A stretch of DNA of 33,963 nt from contig JACMML010000352.1 of NCBI GenBank assembly GCA_014379105.1, positions 1-33,963 on the forward strand. The letters are read 5' to 3'. The stretch comes from Phycisphaerae bacterium (GTDB taxonomy: Bacteria; Planctomycetota; Phycisphaerae; Tepidisphaerales; Tepidisphaeraceae). A program made the translations under genes and the position numbers. Of this stretch, positions 1-8,467 are shown piece by piece. How positions within the stretch are numbered: position 1 is the stretch's first letter; every line of letters begins with the position of its first letter. The notes beneath the pieces were generated by a model. It saw nothing but the letters and a program-made list of their open reading frames with translations, was not told the origin of the DNA and searched no databases.

Positions 1-2111
1 CCGCCGGCGTGGAATTCCAGCTCAGCAACATTGGCCGAGGAACCGTCCGGCCCGATGTAGCGGACGTAGCGGAAGTTGGCGCCGGTGGGGTTGACATCAA
101 CCGACGTCAATGTGCCGGCGGTGGGCGCGTTGGCGATCGTAAACAGATCGACGACGCCGGCGGCAAAATCTGCATCGTTCGATCCCTGGAACCGGCCACC
201 GACCATGCCGACCGAGTTTCCGTTGCGGGGGGCAAACTTGATCTGCCGGACCCAGCGTGGCGCGCCCAGGTCCAGGCCCACCCAGCCATCATTTGGAGTA
301 GTGGATGCGAAATAGGTGAAGAAATCACCGTCAAATGCGCTGCTGGCGGCATGGCCGGTCGTCCCGGGCGTGCTGAGACTGACGCCGCTTAACTTGCCGC
401 TCGTTGGCGCGGCACCGCTGCCGTTGTAGGCGATGCGGGTGATTCGGCCGTTATAGAAATCCGTGTAGTAGATCGCGCCGTCCGGACCTTGCACCAGATC
501 AACGGCACTGTTGGGCAGCGAGCGGAAGATCTGCCGCGTGGCCGGGTCGGGCAGACCGTTGGCGCCTTTGTACATCACGTATATCTGCTTGCGCGAATAG
601 TCCGTGAAAAGCATCGCCCCTTCGTACGCGGCCGGGTACGCGCCGCCGGTGTAGAAGACGATGCCCGTTGGCGAGCTGCCGCCGGTGGGTTCCACCGAGC
701 CGGGAACGATCTGCTGCGCGTGGGTGTAACTGAACCACGGCATGTTCACAGCTGACGGTCCTTGCGCATACAGGCTCTGCAGCAGCGGCAGATTGGCAGA
801 TGCATAGCCCGGCTGCGGACTCGGTCCTTCGTACGCCGGCCAGCCGAAGTTCTCGGCGCTGGCGTCGGAGGCATTGGTGATTCGGTTGATCTCTTCGTAA
901 TCATTCCATCCGGTTTCAGCGATCCAGATTTCGCTGGTTCCCGGACGGAATGTAAATCGGTACGGATTGCGCAAGCCATAGGAGATGATGCGTTTTGCAT
1001 TGGCATCACTGCTCGATGCGAATGGATTGCCTGATGCGCCCAGGCCGGTATCAGGATCAACGCGGATGATCGTGCCGTCGAGGCCGACCGGGTCGCCGCC
1101 GGAGCGGATGTCCTGGCTGCGCAGCGCGCCGCCTTCATTCGCCGGATCGTTGAAGGCATTGATCTGCCCGGTATCGACCGTGCCGAAGCTGGCGCCGTCG
1201 CCAGCCGAGGCGTAGAGAAAGCCGTCCGTGCCGAAACTCAGATCCCCGATGGAATGACTTGGATACTGATTCTGCCAATCGTGTATTAACACCTGCTCCA
1301 CGCCGGTCATCACGTTGCCACTGGCAACGAGCTTGGACAATCGGCCGCTGACGGTCGAGCTTCCGTCGCTGGAACCCGGATCGGAGTTGGTGTTGGCGGT
1401 TCCCCACTTGGGCGCTGTGCCGCCAACGTCGCCATCAAAAGTATACAGCACATACACATACGGCCGGCCGGTGGTGAACTGCGGATCGAGCGTCATGCCA
1501 AGCAGGCCGCGGTCCCAGTAGTTGTGAACCCGTGTGCGCAGGTCGGCAAATATGTCCGGCGTGGAATCCGAGAAGCTGTCAAACACCTTGATGACGCCGC
1601 GCTTCTCGGCCACGAAAATTCGCCCGTCATCCGCAAACTCGACGGCCGTCGGATCGACAAGACCTGAGATGGCAGTCGATTCATTAAAACTCGGCGCGCC
1701 CGTGGTGAACGACACCTCCCAGTCGGCGGCCAACGTTCCACCTCCGGCATCCTTCACGCCGCTCGCTCCGCCGACCACGCGCAGCAGGTAGTAGCTGTTT
1801 GTGGATTGCAAGTTCTGAACCGGATCGACCGTGAGCGTATTTGTGGATGTTGAATACGCGTACGCGGCAGCGACCTCATTGCCCGCGGCATCGAATAGTC
1901 GCACCGTGCTCGCGTTCAGAGTCGCCGCATTCATCGCTTCATTGAACCGCACGGTGAGGTCGCCGGAAGTGCTCGCTAGCTGCTGACCGTTATACGGAGC
2001 GGTGGTGGCAATGCTGGCGAAGAGGCGTCTGGATTCGAGCAGGTCGCAGCTTGCGACGGCGGAACGCAATAGCTTCTTGGATGCGGACGACAGGCGTGGA
2101 CGTGATGACAT
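1..2111 (-). CDS. Secreted PQQ-type glucose/sorbosone dehydrogenase-like protein with Ig-like and discoidin-like domains (3' end missing)
   Basis: Absent from the ORF track because its stop lies beyond the left edge; I translated it from the reverse strand and it is open for about 703 codons. The ATG at 2111 is directly preceded by an in-frame TGA. Residues 1-33 are basic and contain DLLESRRLFAS, like the LEPR-type leader of planctomycete surface proteins. Residues about 35-140 resemble a bacterial Ig-like domain (SGDLTVRFNEAMN). Residues about 150-560 form the six-bladed sugar dehydrogenase propeller: DPTAVEFADDGRIFVAEKRG, HSIGDLSFGTDGFLYASAGD (including the catalytic-type His), YGLRNPYRF and FGWPAYEGP. 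The rest (SAFDGDFFTYFAS, GWVGLDLG, FRYVRYIGPDG) looks like an F5/8 type C carbohydrate-binding domain. The family oxidises sugars with PQQ outside the cytoplasm; the substrate here is unknown. Domain borders are estimates. Confidence 0.9.
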   Translation of the reverse strand, partial: MSSRPRLSSASKKLLRSAVASCDLLESRRLFASIATTAPYNGQQLASTSGDLTVRFNEAMNAATLNASTVRLFDAAGNEVAAAYAYSTSTNTLTVDPVQNLQSTNSYYLLRVVGGASGVKDAGGGTLAADWEVSFTTGAPSFNESTAISGLVDPTAVEFADDGRIFVAEKRGVIKVFDSFSDSTPDIFADLRTRVHNYWDRGLLGMTLDPQFTTGRPYVYVLYTFDGDVGGTAPKWGTANTNSDPGSSDGSSTVSGRLSKLVASGNVMTGVEQVLIHDWQNQYPSHSIGDLSFGTDGFLYASAGDGASFGTVDTGQINAFNDPANEGGALRSQDIRSGGDPVGLDGTIIRVDPDTGLGASGNPFASSSDANAKRIISYGLRNPYRFTFRPGTSEIWIAETGWNDYEEINRITNASDASAENFGWPAYEGPSPQPGYASANLPLLQSLYAQGPSAVNMPWFSYTHAQQIVPGSVEPTGGSSPTGIVFYTGGAYPAAYEGAMLFTDYSRKQIYVMYKGANGLPDPATRQIFRSLPNSAVDLVQGPDGAIYYTDFYNGRITRIAYNGSGAAPTSGKLSGVSLSTPGTTGHAASSAFDGDFFTYFASTTPNDGWVGLDLGAPRWVRQIKFAPRNGNSVGMVGGRFQGSNDADFAAGVVDLFTIANAPTAGTLTSVDVNPTGANFRYVRYIGPDGSSANVAELEFHAG

Positions 2112-2281
2112 TCAGGCTTCCTTATCCGGGCGCAAGCGATATTCTTCGGCGGCTGTTGGGGAGGATTATGCGGGCAGTAATGCCGGCGCAGAAGTGTCAA
2201 CAAGCATAGAAGTCATAAGCCGCATAGAGCGCAGCGTTAAGGTGGGAATACTATTTTGATTGGGCGGGCCGGAAGTCGCGA

Positions 2282-3622
2282 CTAAGACGCGCCGGGCGCG
2301 GCCGAGGAGTGCGGGAGGCGTGGGGTGGCCACGGCATTGCTTGCAGCGCGGCCGGCGAGCTGGCGGATTACCGAGCGATGGAACGCCCGGTATTGTTCCC
2401 CTTTGGCGGCGGTGGAAAAAATCTCGGCTCGGCGCTTCGCGGCCTCACCCATTGCGGCCACTTTTTCCGGGTGCTCGTACCAATCGCGCATCGCCAGAGC
2501 GATTCTGTCGACAATCTGTTCCGGCGTGGTGTTGTCATCAATAGGAATCTTTGTGCCGCACTCGTTGGTGACGATCATCGCCGGGGTGAGGTGATCCAGC
2601 GTCATCACCGGCACGCCCGCCAGCATCGCCTCGACAATCGCGCCCTGGCTGTCGCGCAGGACCGTGTGAACACACGCATCGGCCCGAGCGACCGCGCGCA
2701 CGCAATCGACATGCGGCATGTCGCCGGGCAGCTCGACGCGGTCGGCCACGCCGAGATCGCGGGCGAGCTGGGTGATCTGGCCGCGCATCGGGCCGTCGCA
2801 CAGGTGGATGTATCTTGCGTTGGGAAGGTTTGCCTTGGCGAACGCGCGGACGGCGAGATCAACGCCGCGGTAGTAGCTGAGTCCGCCACAACTGGCGAAC
2901 GTGAACGGCTGACTCGCCAAACGGCCCGCCCGCGCCTCGCTCGCCGCCGCCTGCAGCTCAGCCGATCCGGCAATCGCGGAGCAGACTTGAGCGATATTCT
3001 TTCCGCCGTAGCGACGGAACCAGGTTTCGCAGCTTGGAACGCCCGCGAGCAGCAGATCGGCTCGGCGGATGCAGCGCTTCAGAAGCGGGTCATGCCGCCA
3101 GATGTTTCGAGCCAGCAGACGGAAAAAATCTGAGAATCGCGCCGAGATCGGTCCATTGCGCGAGAAACGCTTCGGTAACTGGTCGCCGCCCCCGACGTGC
3201 CCGAAGATGAACCCTACGCCGTCATCCACAAGGCTTGCACCGGCGCTGGGCATCCACCAGCGGAAGAGCGATACGTGCTGGATCAGATCCAGCTTCACCG
3301 CGCGATGAATGCGCTTCGCCGCCCGCGCCGCCGCGAACTGCCAGAGGTAGTAGTGCAGATTGTAAAGTGAGTAGAAGCTGTTGCGCATCCAGCTCACGAC
3401 GCCGGGAAGTCGTACGTAGGTGACATTTACCGGGTGCGTCTTGTGGCGATCGCGCAGGTAGGGTTCGATCAATGATCGATTGTCTTCGTGCGTCACCAGC
3501 CACACGGGCTGTGTCCGCGCCAGGTCTTCGACGTAATGCCAGCCGAGCCCCCACTCGCTCCCGCGACCGGGACCGCAGGCGTAGGCGATGAACAGAAGCT
3601 TATAGGGTGATTCGCTGGTCAA
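2282..3622 (-). CDS. Family 4 glycosyltransferase (GT-B fold)
   Basis: A 446-residue cytoplasmic glycosyltransferase. The N-terminal half starts with a Rossmann-like strand and glycine-rich loop (LLFIAYACGPGRGSEWGLGW). The C-terminal half has the GT1/GT4 nucleotide-sugar-binding fold: FTFASCGGLSYYRGVDLAVRAF, HLCDGPMRG, VELPGDMPH, then the acidic donor-site segment SQGAIVEAMLAGVPVMTLD. The start is TTG at 3622 with an in-frame TGA four codons upstream, so the start cannot lie much further out; the Shine-Dalgarno is weak. It is transcribed away from the polysaccharide operon at 3906, across a 283-bp divergent spacer, and probably serves the same polymer. Donor and acceptor sugars cannot be read from the sequence. 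Confidence 0.9.
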   Translation of the reverse strand: MTSESPYKLLFIAYACGPGRGSEWGLGWHYVEDLARTQPVWLVTHEDNRSLIEPYLRDRHKTHPVNVTYVRLPGVVSWMRNSFYSLYNLHYYLWQFAAARAAKRIHRAVKLDLIQHVSLFRWWMPSAGASLVDDGVGFIFGHVGGGDQLPKRFSRNGPISARFSDFFRLLARNIWRHDPLLKRCIRRADLLLAGVPSCETWFRRYGGKNIAQVCSAIAGSAELQAAASEARAGRLASQPFTFASCGGLSYYRGVDLAVRAFAKANLPNARYIHLCDGPMRGQITQLARDLGVADRVELPGDMPHVDCVRAVARADACVHTVLRDSQGAIVEAMLAGVPVMTLDHLTPAMIVTNECGTKIPIDDNTTPEQIVDRIALAMRDWYEHPEKVAAMGEAAKRRAEIFSTAAKGEQYRAFHRSVIRQLAGRAASNAVATPRLPHSSAAPGAS

Positions 3623-3708
3623 CTTGCTGACTCACTTGATTATCGGGTTCTCATAGAGACGCCTCAAGAACCTTCCTACTTCAATCGGCCTGACAGGCTC
3701 CTCACTCA

Positions 3709-3763
3709 ATGCGAAAACCTGCGGCACCCCCGCGAAGGCACTTAAATCCGTCAGGAACCGCAT
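3709..3763 (+). ncRNA. Candidate structured leader upstream of the polysaccharide operon
   Basis: Nested complementary segments lie in the divergent spacer. ATGCG (3709-3713) pairs with CGCAT (3759-3763), and CCTG (3718-3721) pairs with CAGG (3752-3755). An alternative inner hairpin GCGG/CCGC (3721-3724 with 3730-3733) competes with the second helix. Further short helices follow (TCCG/CGGA and AGCC/GGCT around 3766-3793). The element ends about 140 bases before the first operon gene. I compared it from memory with c-di-GMP-I and c-di-GMP-II, ZTP, glutamine and SAH riboswitches and it matches none. Short helices can arise by chance in GC-rich DNA, so this is only a candidate. Confidence 0.2.
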
Positions 3764-3905
3764 AGTCCGTTTATCCGGAGCCGACGGGGCTAATTTCAAC
3801 CTTCATTCACTCATCAATTCGCTCGATGTAGGAGAGGAAACCCGGCAGAGTTGGATGCGTCAGCGCGTCACGAATTGGAGTCCGGGGCATTTTTGAGGAA
3901 CTGAT

Positions 3906-4625
3906 ATGAACCTGAAGATCATCGCCGCGTTCGCGGCCTCTACGTTACTGATGTTCGGCGGTTGCGACGCCGCACCCAAGGCCAAGCCTGCGTCCGCCGC
4001 GCCTGCGGCGAAGTTTGACGGGATGGCGCTGCGCTCCGGCGATCGTGTGGAACTGAAGTTTTTCTACGCGCCCGAGCTCAATGACACACAGCAGATCATG
4101 CCCAACGGCAAGCTGTCGCTCCAATTGATCGGCGACGTGCAGGCGGCGGGCAAAGCGCCCGGCGATCTGGCCGAGGAGCTCAAGACTGCCTACTCGCAGC
4201 ACCTCAAATATCCGAATGTCTCTGTCATCGTGCGCGAGATGTACCAGCGCAAGGTGTACGTGACCGGTGAAGTGATTCAGCCCGGCCTGGTCGATCTGGC
4301 CGGTGAGTTGAGCCCGCTGGAGGCGATCATGAACCGTGGCGGCTTCGCCATGACCACCGCCGAGACATCCAGCGTCATCGTCATCCGCCACGAAGGCGAC
4401 AAGCGCGTCGGCTACAAGATCGACCTCAAGACCGCGATGGCCGGCGGTGAGAGCGCCAACTTCCAGCTACAGCCGCAGGATATTGTTTACGTCCCCCGCA
4501 CCGCGGTGGTCAACATGAACAACTTCCTCGAGCAATACGTCACCAACATGATCCCGCAGAGCGGCTTTATTTACACCCGCTCCACGGGAAACAGCACGAT
4601 CGGCATCAACACCGCCGGCAACTAA
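3906..4625 (+). CDS. Polysaccharide export outer-membrane lipoprotein (OPX/Wza-like)
   Basis: A 239-residue OPX-family protein, expected to form the outer-membrane or periplasmic exit channel for exopolysaccharide. A signal peptide ends in a lipobox (LMFGGC, lipidated Cys20). Residues about 38-110 are the Poly_export domain (ALRSGDRVELKFFYAPELN, MPNGKLSLQLIGDVQAAGK). Residues about 113-200 form an SLBB domain (KVYVTGEVIQPGLVDLAG, SPLEAIMNRGGF, LQPQDIVYVPRT). The C-terminal MNNFLEQYVTNMIPQ is a plausible amphipathic segment. The ATG has a good ribosome-binding site (GAGGA, about 8 bases upstream). It is the first gene of the plus-strand operon, 56 bases before the copolymerase. It is shorter than E. 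coli Wza and seems to have one SLBB domain, as in many non-enteric OPX proteins. Confidence 0.93.
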   Translation: MNLKIIAAFAASTLLMFGGCDAAPKAKPASAAPAAKFDGMALRSGDRVELKFFYAPELNDTQQIMPNGKLSLQLIGDVQAAGKAPGDLAEELKTAYSQHLKYPNVSVIVREMYQRKVYVTGEVIQPGLVDLAGELSPLEAIMNRGGFAMTTAETSSVIVIRHEGDKRVGYKIDLKTAMAGGESANFQLQPQDIVYVPRTAVVNMNNFLEQYVTNMIPQSGFIYTRSTGNSTIGINTAGN

Positions 4626-4681
4626 AGAACTTGGCAGCCTGAACCGCCCCAAGATTGAATCGGCAAAGAAGGGAAGCAATC

Positions 4682-7057
4682 GTGAACGACATCATTCTTC
4701 CGACCGGCAGTGGATCTGATCCGCTGCTCCACACGTCGCGGGCAAAGCGGGCCTTCAGCGGTTCACCGCGCGATCTCCTCTTCGTGCTCTTCTGGCATCG
4801 CCGCAAGGTGGTCACATTCTTTGCGGTCGCCACGCTGCTGACCGCGCTGGCTGTGCTGGTGCTGCCGAGCACCTACCGCAGTGAATCCAAGCTATTGGTG
4901 AAGCTCGGAAGCGACACGATCACGCCCAGCGCTTCGGCATCCTTCGGCGGGCCAATTGTCCAACCGGTGATGTATTGGGAAGTGCAGATGAAGACCGAGC
5001 TGGAAGTGCTCCGCAGCCGTGAGATCGCGATGAGCGTCGTTGATCAACTGGGCGCCGGACGCATCCTGCGTAAAGGCGACGTGCAGGCGGGGTCGAAGGA
5101 AGACCCGATGTATAAACAGGCGCTTCTGGCGCTACAGACCAATCTTTCGCTCGAAGTAGTCCCCGACTCAAGCATTCTGCTGATCGCCTACCAGAGCGGC
5201 GACGGCAAGCTCGCGCGAGACGTCACGGCGGCGTATGTGGATCGGTATCTCGGGCTGCGGTCATCCGTTCGCGAGACGGCCGCGAGCGCGAAGTTTCTGA
5301 ATGGGGAACGCGAAGAGACTTTGAAGATCGTTCAGGATCTGGAAGACAAAATCCGCAAGATCAAGGACGAGGCCGGCGTCGGCAATATCGACGAGCAGCG
5401 CCAGATCCTGCAAAACCGAATTGGCGCCATGCAGTCCGATGTTGCAGCCGCCCGCGCCGCGGCGATCACCGCCGACGCCGAGGCTGCGAAGATCGAGCAG
5501 CGCCTGAAGAACATCCCCGAGCGGGTGATTTCCCAGCAGACAATCAACCAGGCGATGAACTGGGCAGACGAGCTGAAGAAGGACATCCACAAGCTCGAAC
5601 AGGACATGGCCGACGCCCGCGCCCGCTACAACGAGAACAGCCCGCAAGTAAGCATTATCGAACAGAAGCTCGCCAGCGCCAAAGCGTCGTTGGAACGTGG
5701 CTTGAATGAAGGCGGGAACGAGCGCGTCGAGTCGCTGAACCCCATCTACCAGGACCTGGCGCGGCGGCTCGAAGACGCCCGCACCAACTCGACGATCGGC
5801 AAATCAAAAGAGATCGCGATCGGCGACGAAATCAAGAATGCCGACGCGCAGCTGCAGAAAGTGAACCGCGTTGAAGTGACCATCAAGAATCTCCTCCGCT
5901 CCGCAAACCTGCGCGAGGATACGCTCAAGATGATCACGCAGGCCGCGGACCGCGCGGACATGCTCGCGGCGTTTCAAGGCGAGAATCTGAACAACGTCAG
6001 CATCGTCCAGCCCGCCACACTCCCGCTGCGGCCGGTGGCGCCGAATCGGCTGATGCTGCTGATGCTCGGCATGTTTGTCGCCGGAACCGGCGCTGTCGGG
6101 CTCGGTATCGCATCCGAGACCCTCAGCCGCACCGCCAAGCGCCCCGAAGATATCGATCGCATGTCCGGCCTGCCGAGCGTGTCGGTGCCAGTCATTGAAT
6201 CGCAGTCGTTCCTCGGAGCGGCGCCGTCGATCGGAATCACCGGCGGCTCCAACGGTCAGAAATTGCTGGCCGTGTCCAGAAGCGCGGATAACGGGCTGCT
6301 GCCCACGCAGACGGTTGATACAAATGTTGCGATGGTCTCGCCGGGCTCGCGCCGCAACGGCGATACGCGCGCGATTCGCCGCTGGAGCCCGCAATTGCTC
6401 CAATCCGCGCACGGAATCATCGACGGCCTTTTATTCGACGCGATTCACTCGTCTAAGAACCAGCAGGCGTTCGTGACCGGGTTGATCAGCTGCCGCCCGG
6501 GACAAGGCGCCAGCACGCTTAGTGCTTACGTCGCATCGGCGATCGCCGATCGGCTTGAGGCGTCACTGCCGCTGCACCCGGACGACCGCGTGCTGCTGGT
6601 GGACGCCGATATTTCCGAACCAACGCTCCATCGCGTGCTCTCGATTGATGACACGCCCGGACTCGGCGATTGGCTGGCGATCTCGCATATGGATGCACCG
6701 CCGGTGACAGAATTTATTCACGCGACGCAACATCCGCGTCTCTCGGTTATGCCCGGCGGGCGATCAAGCACGCTCACGCGACTGCTGGATCGTCTCGACC
6801 TGCTAATCGACGAAGCCACACGCGGCCATCGGCACCTCGTGCTCGACCTGCCGCCGGTTTCCTCAACGCCAACAGCGCTGCGACTGGCGGCCAAATGCAC
6901 GGCTGTGCTTCTGGTGGTGGAATGCGGGAACCTGCATCAGGAAGTGGTTCGCCGCTCGGTCCTGGCGCTACAGGCCGCCGGCGCGAATGTCTGCGGAGTG
7001 GTTCTCAATAAACGCCGTTTCCCGATCCCCGACTGGTTGTACGAACGGGCCTCGTAA
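4682..7057 (+). CDS. Wzz-type polysaccharide copolymerase fused to a degenerate BY-kinase-like ATPase domain
   Basis: The ORF track begins at TTG 4655, but GTG at 4682 has a clear Shine-Dalgarno (AAGAAGGGA) and gives 791 residues. Residues about 41-62 are the first TM helix. A large periplasmic part with coiled coil follows (about 200-400), then the proline-rich motif PLRPVAPNR and a second TM helix (MLLMLGMFVAGTGAVGLGIA). The C-terminal domain resembles bacterial tyrosine kinases: Walker A' VLLVDADISEP and Walker B-like HLVLDLPPVS. However, the Walker A reads SCRPGQGAST, with Ala610 (GCC) where the family has lysine, and no tyrosine-rich tail is present (end PIPDWLYERAS). The copolymerase role, chain-length control with the OPX channel, looks intact. 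Kinase activity is doubtful. It lies between the OPX and flippase genes. Confidence 0.92.
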   Translation: MNDIILPTGSGSDPLLHTSRAKRAFSGSPRDLLFVLFWHRRKVVTFFAVATLLTALAVLVLPSTYRSESKLLVKLGSDTITPSASASFGGPIVQPVMYWEVQMKTELEVLRSREIAMSVVDQLGAGRILRKGDVQAGSKEDPMYKQALLALQTNLSLEVVPDSSILLIAYQSGDGKLARDVTAAYVDRYLGLRSSVRETAASAKFLNGEREETLKIVQDLEDKIRKIKDEAGVGNIDEQRQILQNRIGAMQSDVAAARAAAITADAEAAKIEQRLKNIPERVISQQTINQAMNWADELKKDIHKLEQDMADARARYNENSPQVSIIEQKLASAKASLERGLNEGGNERVESLNPIYQDLARRLEDARTNSTIGKSKEIAIGDEIKNADAQLQKVNRVEVTIKNLLRSANLREDTLKMITQAADRADMLAAFQGENLNNVSIVQPATLPLRPVAPNRLMLLMLGMFVAGTGAVGLGIASETLSRTAKRPEDIDRMSGLPSVSVPVIESQSFLGAAPSIGITGGSNGQKLLAVSRSADNGLLPTQTVDTNVAMVSPGSRRNGDTRAIRRWSPQLLQSAHGIIDGLLFDAIHSSKNQQAFVTGLISCRPGQGASTLSAYVASAIADRLEASLPLHPDDRVLLVDADISEPTLHRVLSIDDTPGLGDWLAISHMDAPPVTEFIHATQHPRLSVMPGGRSSTLTRLLDRLDLLIDEATRGHRHLVLDLPPVSSTPTALRLAAKCTAVLLVVECGNLHQEVVRRSVLALQAAGANVCGVVLNKRRFPIPDWLYERAS

Positions 7058-7096
7058 CAGGCCTGCGGAAGTCGAAATGATCGAGGTAACTGATTC

Positions 7097-8467
7097 GTGA
7101 GCAGCGCCGAATCCAACAACGCCCATGTGATCGATTACGGCCCGCGCGAACGCGCGACGCTCGGGGCGCTCTGGGGCCGTCACGGACGGGCGCTGCTGAC
7201 GCTTAGCGATCAGGCGGTGGTCAGTCTCGCGAGCTTCGCGACCAATTTCCTGCTGCTTCATCACTTCGCCAGCGGTGCCGGGGAGACGCACTACGCGTAT
7301 TACACGCTGGCGCTGAACCTGATGATCTGGGTGGCGGAAGTTCATGCCACGCTCGTCTTCACGCCTCACACGATGCTCTCTCCGCGGATGTCCGGTCACG
7401 CACTGCGGCGATTTCATGGCAGCACGCTGTTGCACCATTTTGGCGTCTCAATGCTCGCCAGCATCGCGACGTTGATCGCCGGTTTTGCGTATCGAAATAC
7501 CAATCCTGAATGGTCGCACGTGCTGGTCATTCTCAGCGCCGGGGCGATCCTGATCGGACTCCGCAATTATGCCCGGCCGTACTCATTTACCGCGAAGAAG
7601 CCGCACATTGCCCTGATACTGGATCTCGCCGTCTCGGCGCTGCAGATCGGCGGGATCATCGCGCTTCGCCATGCGGACATGCTGAATGCAACTACCGCCG
7701 TCGCGATGGTGGCCGGGGCGGCGGCGCTGCCTTCGCTCATCTGGCTGCTGCTGAACCAGAGCGCTTTTGCGCCGAGTGTCGCGGGCGCAATCAATGACCT
7801 GAAGTTTGAATGGCCGAATACGCGCTGGGTATTCCTGTCGGGCATGGTCTGGAACGCGGGTATGCAACTTTATCCGTGGCTGATCCTGTTACTCGGCGGA
7901 ACGCTTGAGGTCGCGCTGTGGGGCGCGTGTTATCAACTCGCGGCGGTCGCGAATCCGCTGCTGATGGGTTTGCAGAATTTCACAGGGCCGCGGATTGCCG
8001 AAGCCTACACCGAGCGCAAGCGCGAGGATTTTGTCAGCTTCGTGTACCGAACCGCGTTGTGGACATCGATCCTGATGATCGGGCCGGCGGTTCTACTGTC
8101 GGTGTTTGCAGACGGCGCGCTCACCTGGATAAGCAATGGTAAATTCCATGGTCACCAGGCGGCAATCACGCTCTTGTGTGCCGCGATCACGCTTCAGGCA
8201 ATCACCTTTACGCTGTCGCGCGGCCTGTTTGCGCTGCACCGCGCCGACCTCGATCTCTACTGCAATTTCGGCCCGCTCCTGTTGCTGCTGACCGGCGGCA
8301 CGGCGCTGACGCACGCGTTTGGTGCCACCGGCGCGGCCGGCAGTCTCCTCATCGCACAATTACTCTCAACCTCGTCCCGTGCGGTCCTGTTCCGCTACGC
8401 GGCAAGCCGCCATCATCAGATGCGGGACGTTGACCCTGTTCCCGAAGAAGTGCGAGGCTCGTCATGA
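7097..8467 (+). CDS. Oligosaccharide flippase-like membrane protein (Wzx-like)
   Basis: A 456-residue, very hydrophobic protein with roughly 12 predicted membrane helices (for example SDQAVVSLASFATNFLLL and IALILDLAVSALQIGGIIAL). The pattern, a short N-terminal helix pair followed by repeated helix hairpins separated by basic loops, fits the MATE-like polysaccharide flippase superfamily that moves lipid-linked repeat units across the inner membrane. The start is GTG at 7097 with GAGG about 10 bases upstream. It begins 39 bases after the copolymerase and overlaps the next gene by 4 bases (ATGA), so translation is probably coupled. The family call rests on hydropathy and context, since flippases share little sequence. 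Confidence 0.8.
   Translation: MSSAESNNAHVIDYGPRERATLGALWGRHGRALLTLSDQAVVSLASFATNFLLLHHFASGAGETHYAYYTLALNLMIWVAEVHATLVFTPHTMLSPRMSGHALRRFHGSTLLHHFGVSMLASIATLIAGFAYRNTNPEWSHVLVILSAGAILIGLRNYARPYSFTAKKPHIALILDLAVSALQIGGIIALRHADMLNATTAVAMVAGAAALPSLIWLLLNQSAFAPSVAGAINDLKFEWPNTRWVFLSGMVWNAGMQLYPWLILLLGGTLEVALWGACYQLAAVANPLLMGLQNFTGPRIAEAYTERKREDFVSFVYRTALWTSILMIGPAVLLSVFADGALTWISNGKFHGHQAAITLLCAAITLQAITFTLSRGLFALHRADLDLYCNFGPLLLLLTGGTALTHAFGATGAAGSLLIAQLLSTSSRAVLFRYAASRHHQMRDVDPVPEEVRGSS

Noticed and set aside
2140-2200. TTGACA on the minus strand upstream of the sugar dehydrogenase as a sigma-70 promoter
   Set aside because: No acceptable -10 hexamer lies 16-18 bases downstream; the nearest TATAAT-like word (CATAAT) is about 24 bases away.
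3661-3800. A known c-di-GMP riboswitch upstream of the polysaccharide operon
   Set aside because: The conserved core words of c-di-GMP-I and c-di-GMP-II riboswitches are absent, so only an unnamed structured candidate is reported.
4655-4681. TTG start at 4655 for the copolymerase
   Set aside because: GTG 4682 has a well-placed Shine-Dalgarno, which lies inside the extra codons of the longer version.
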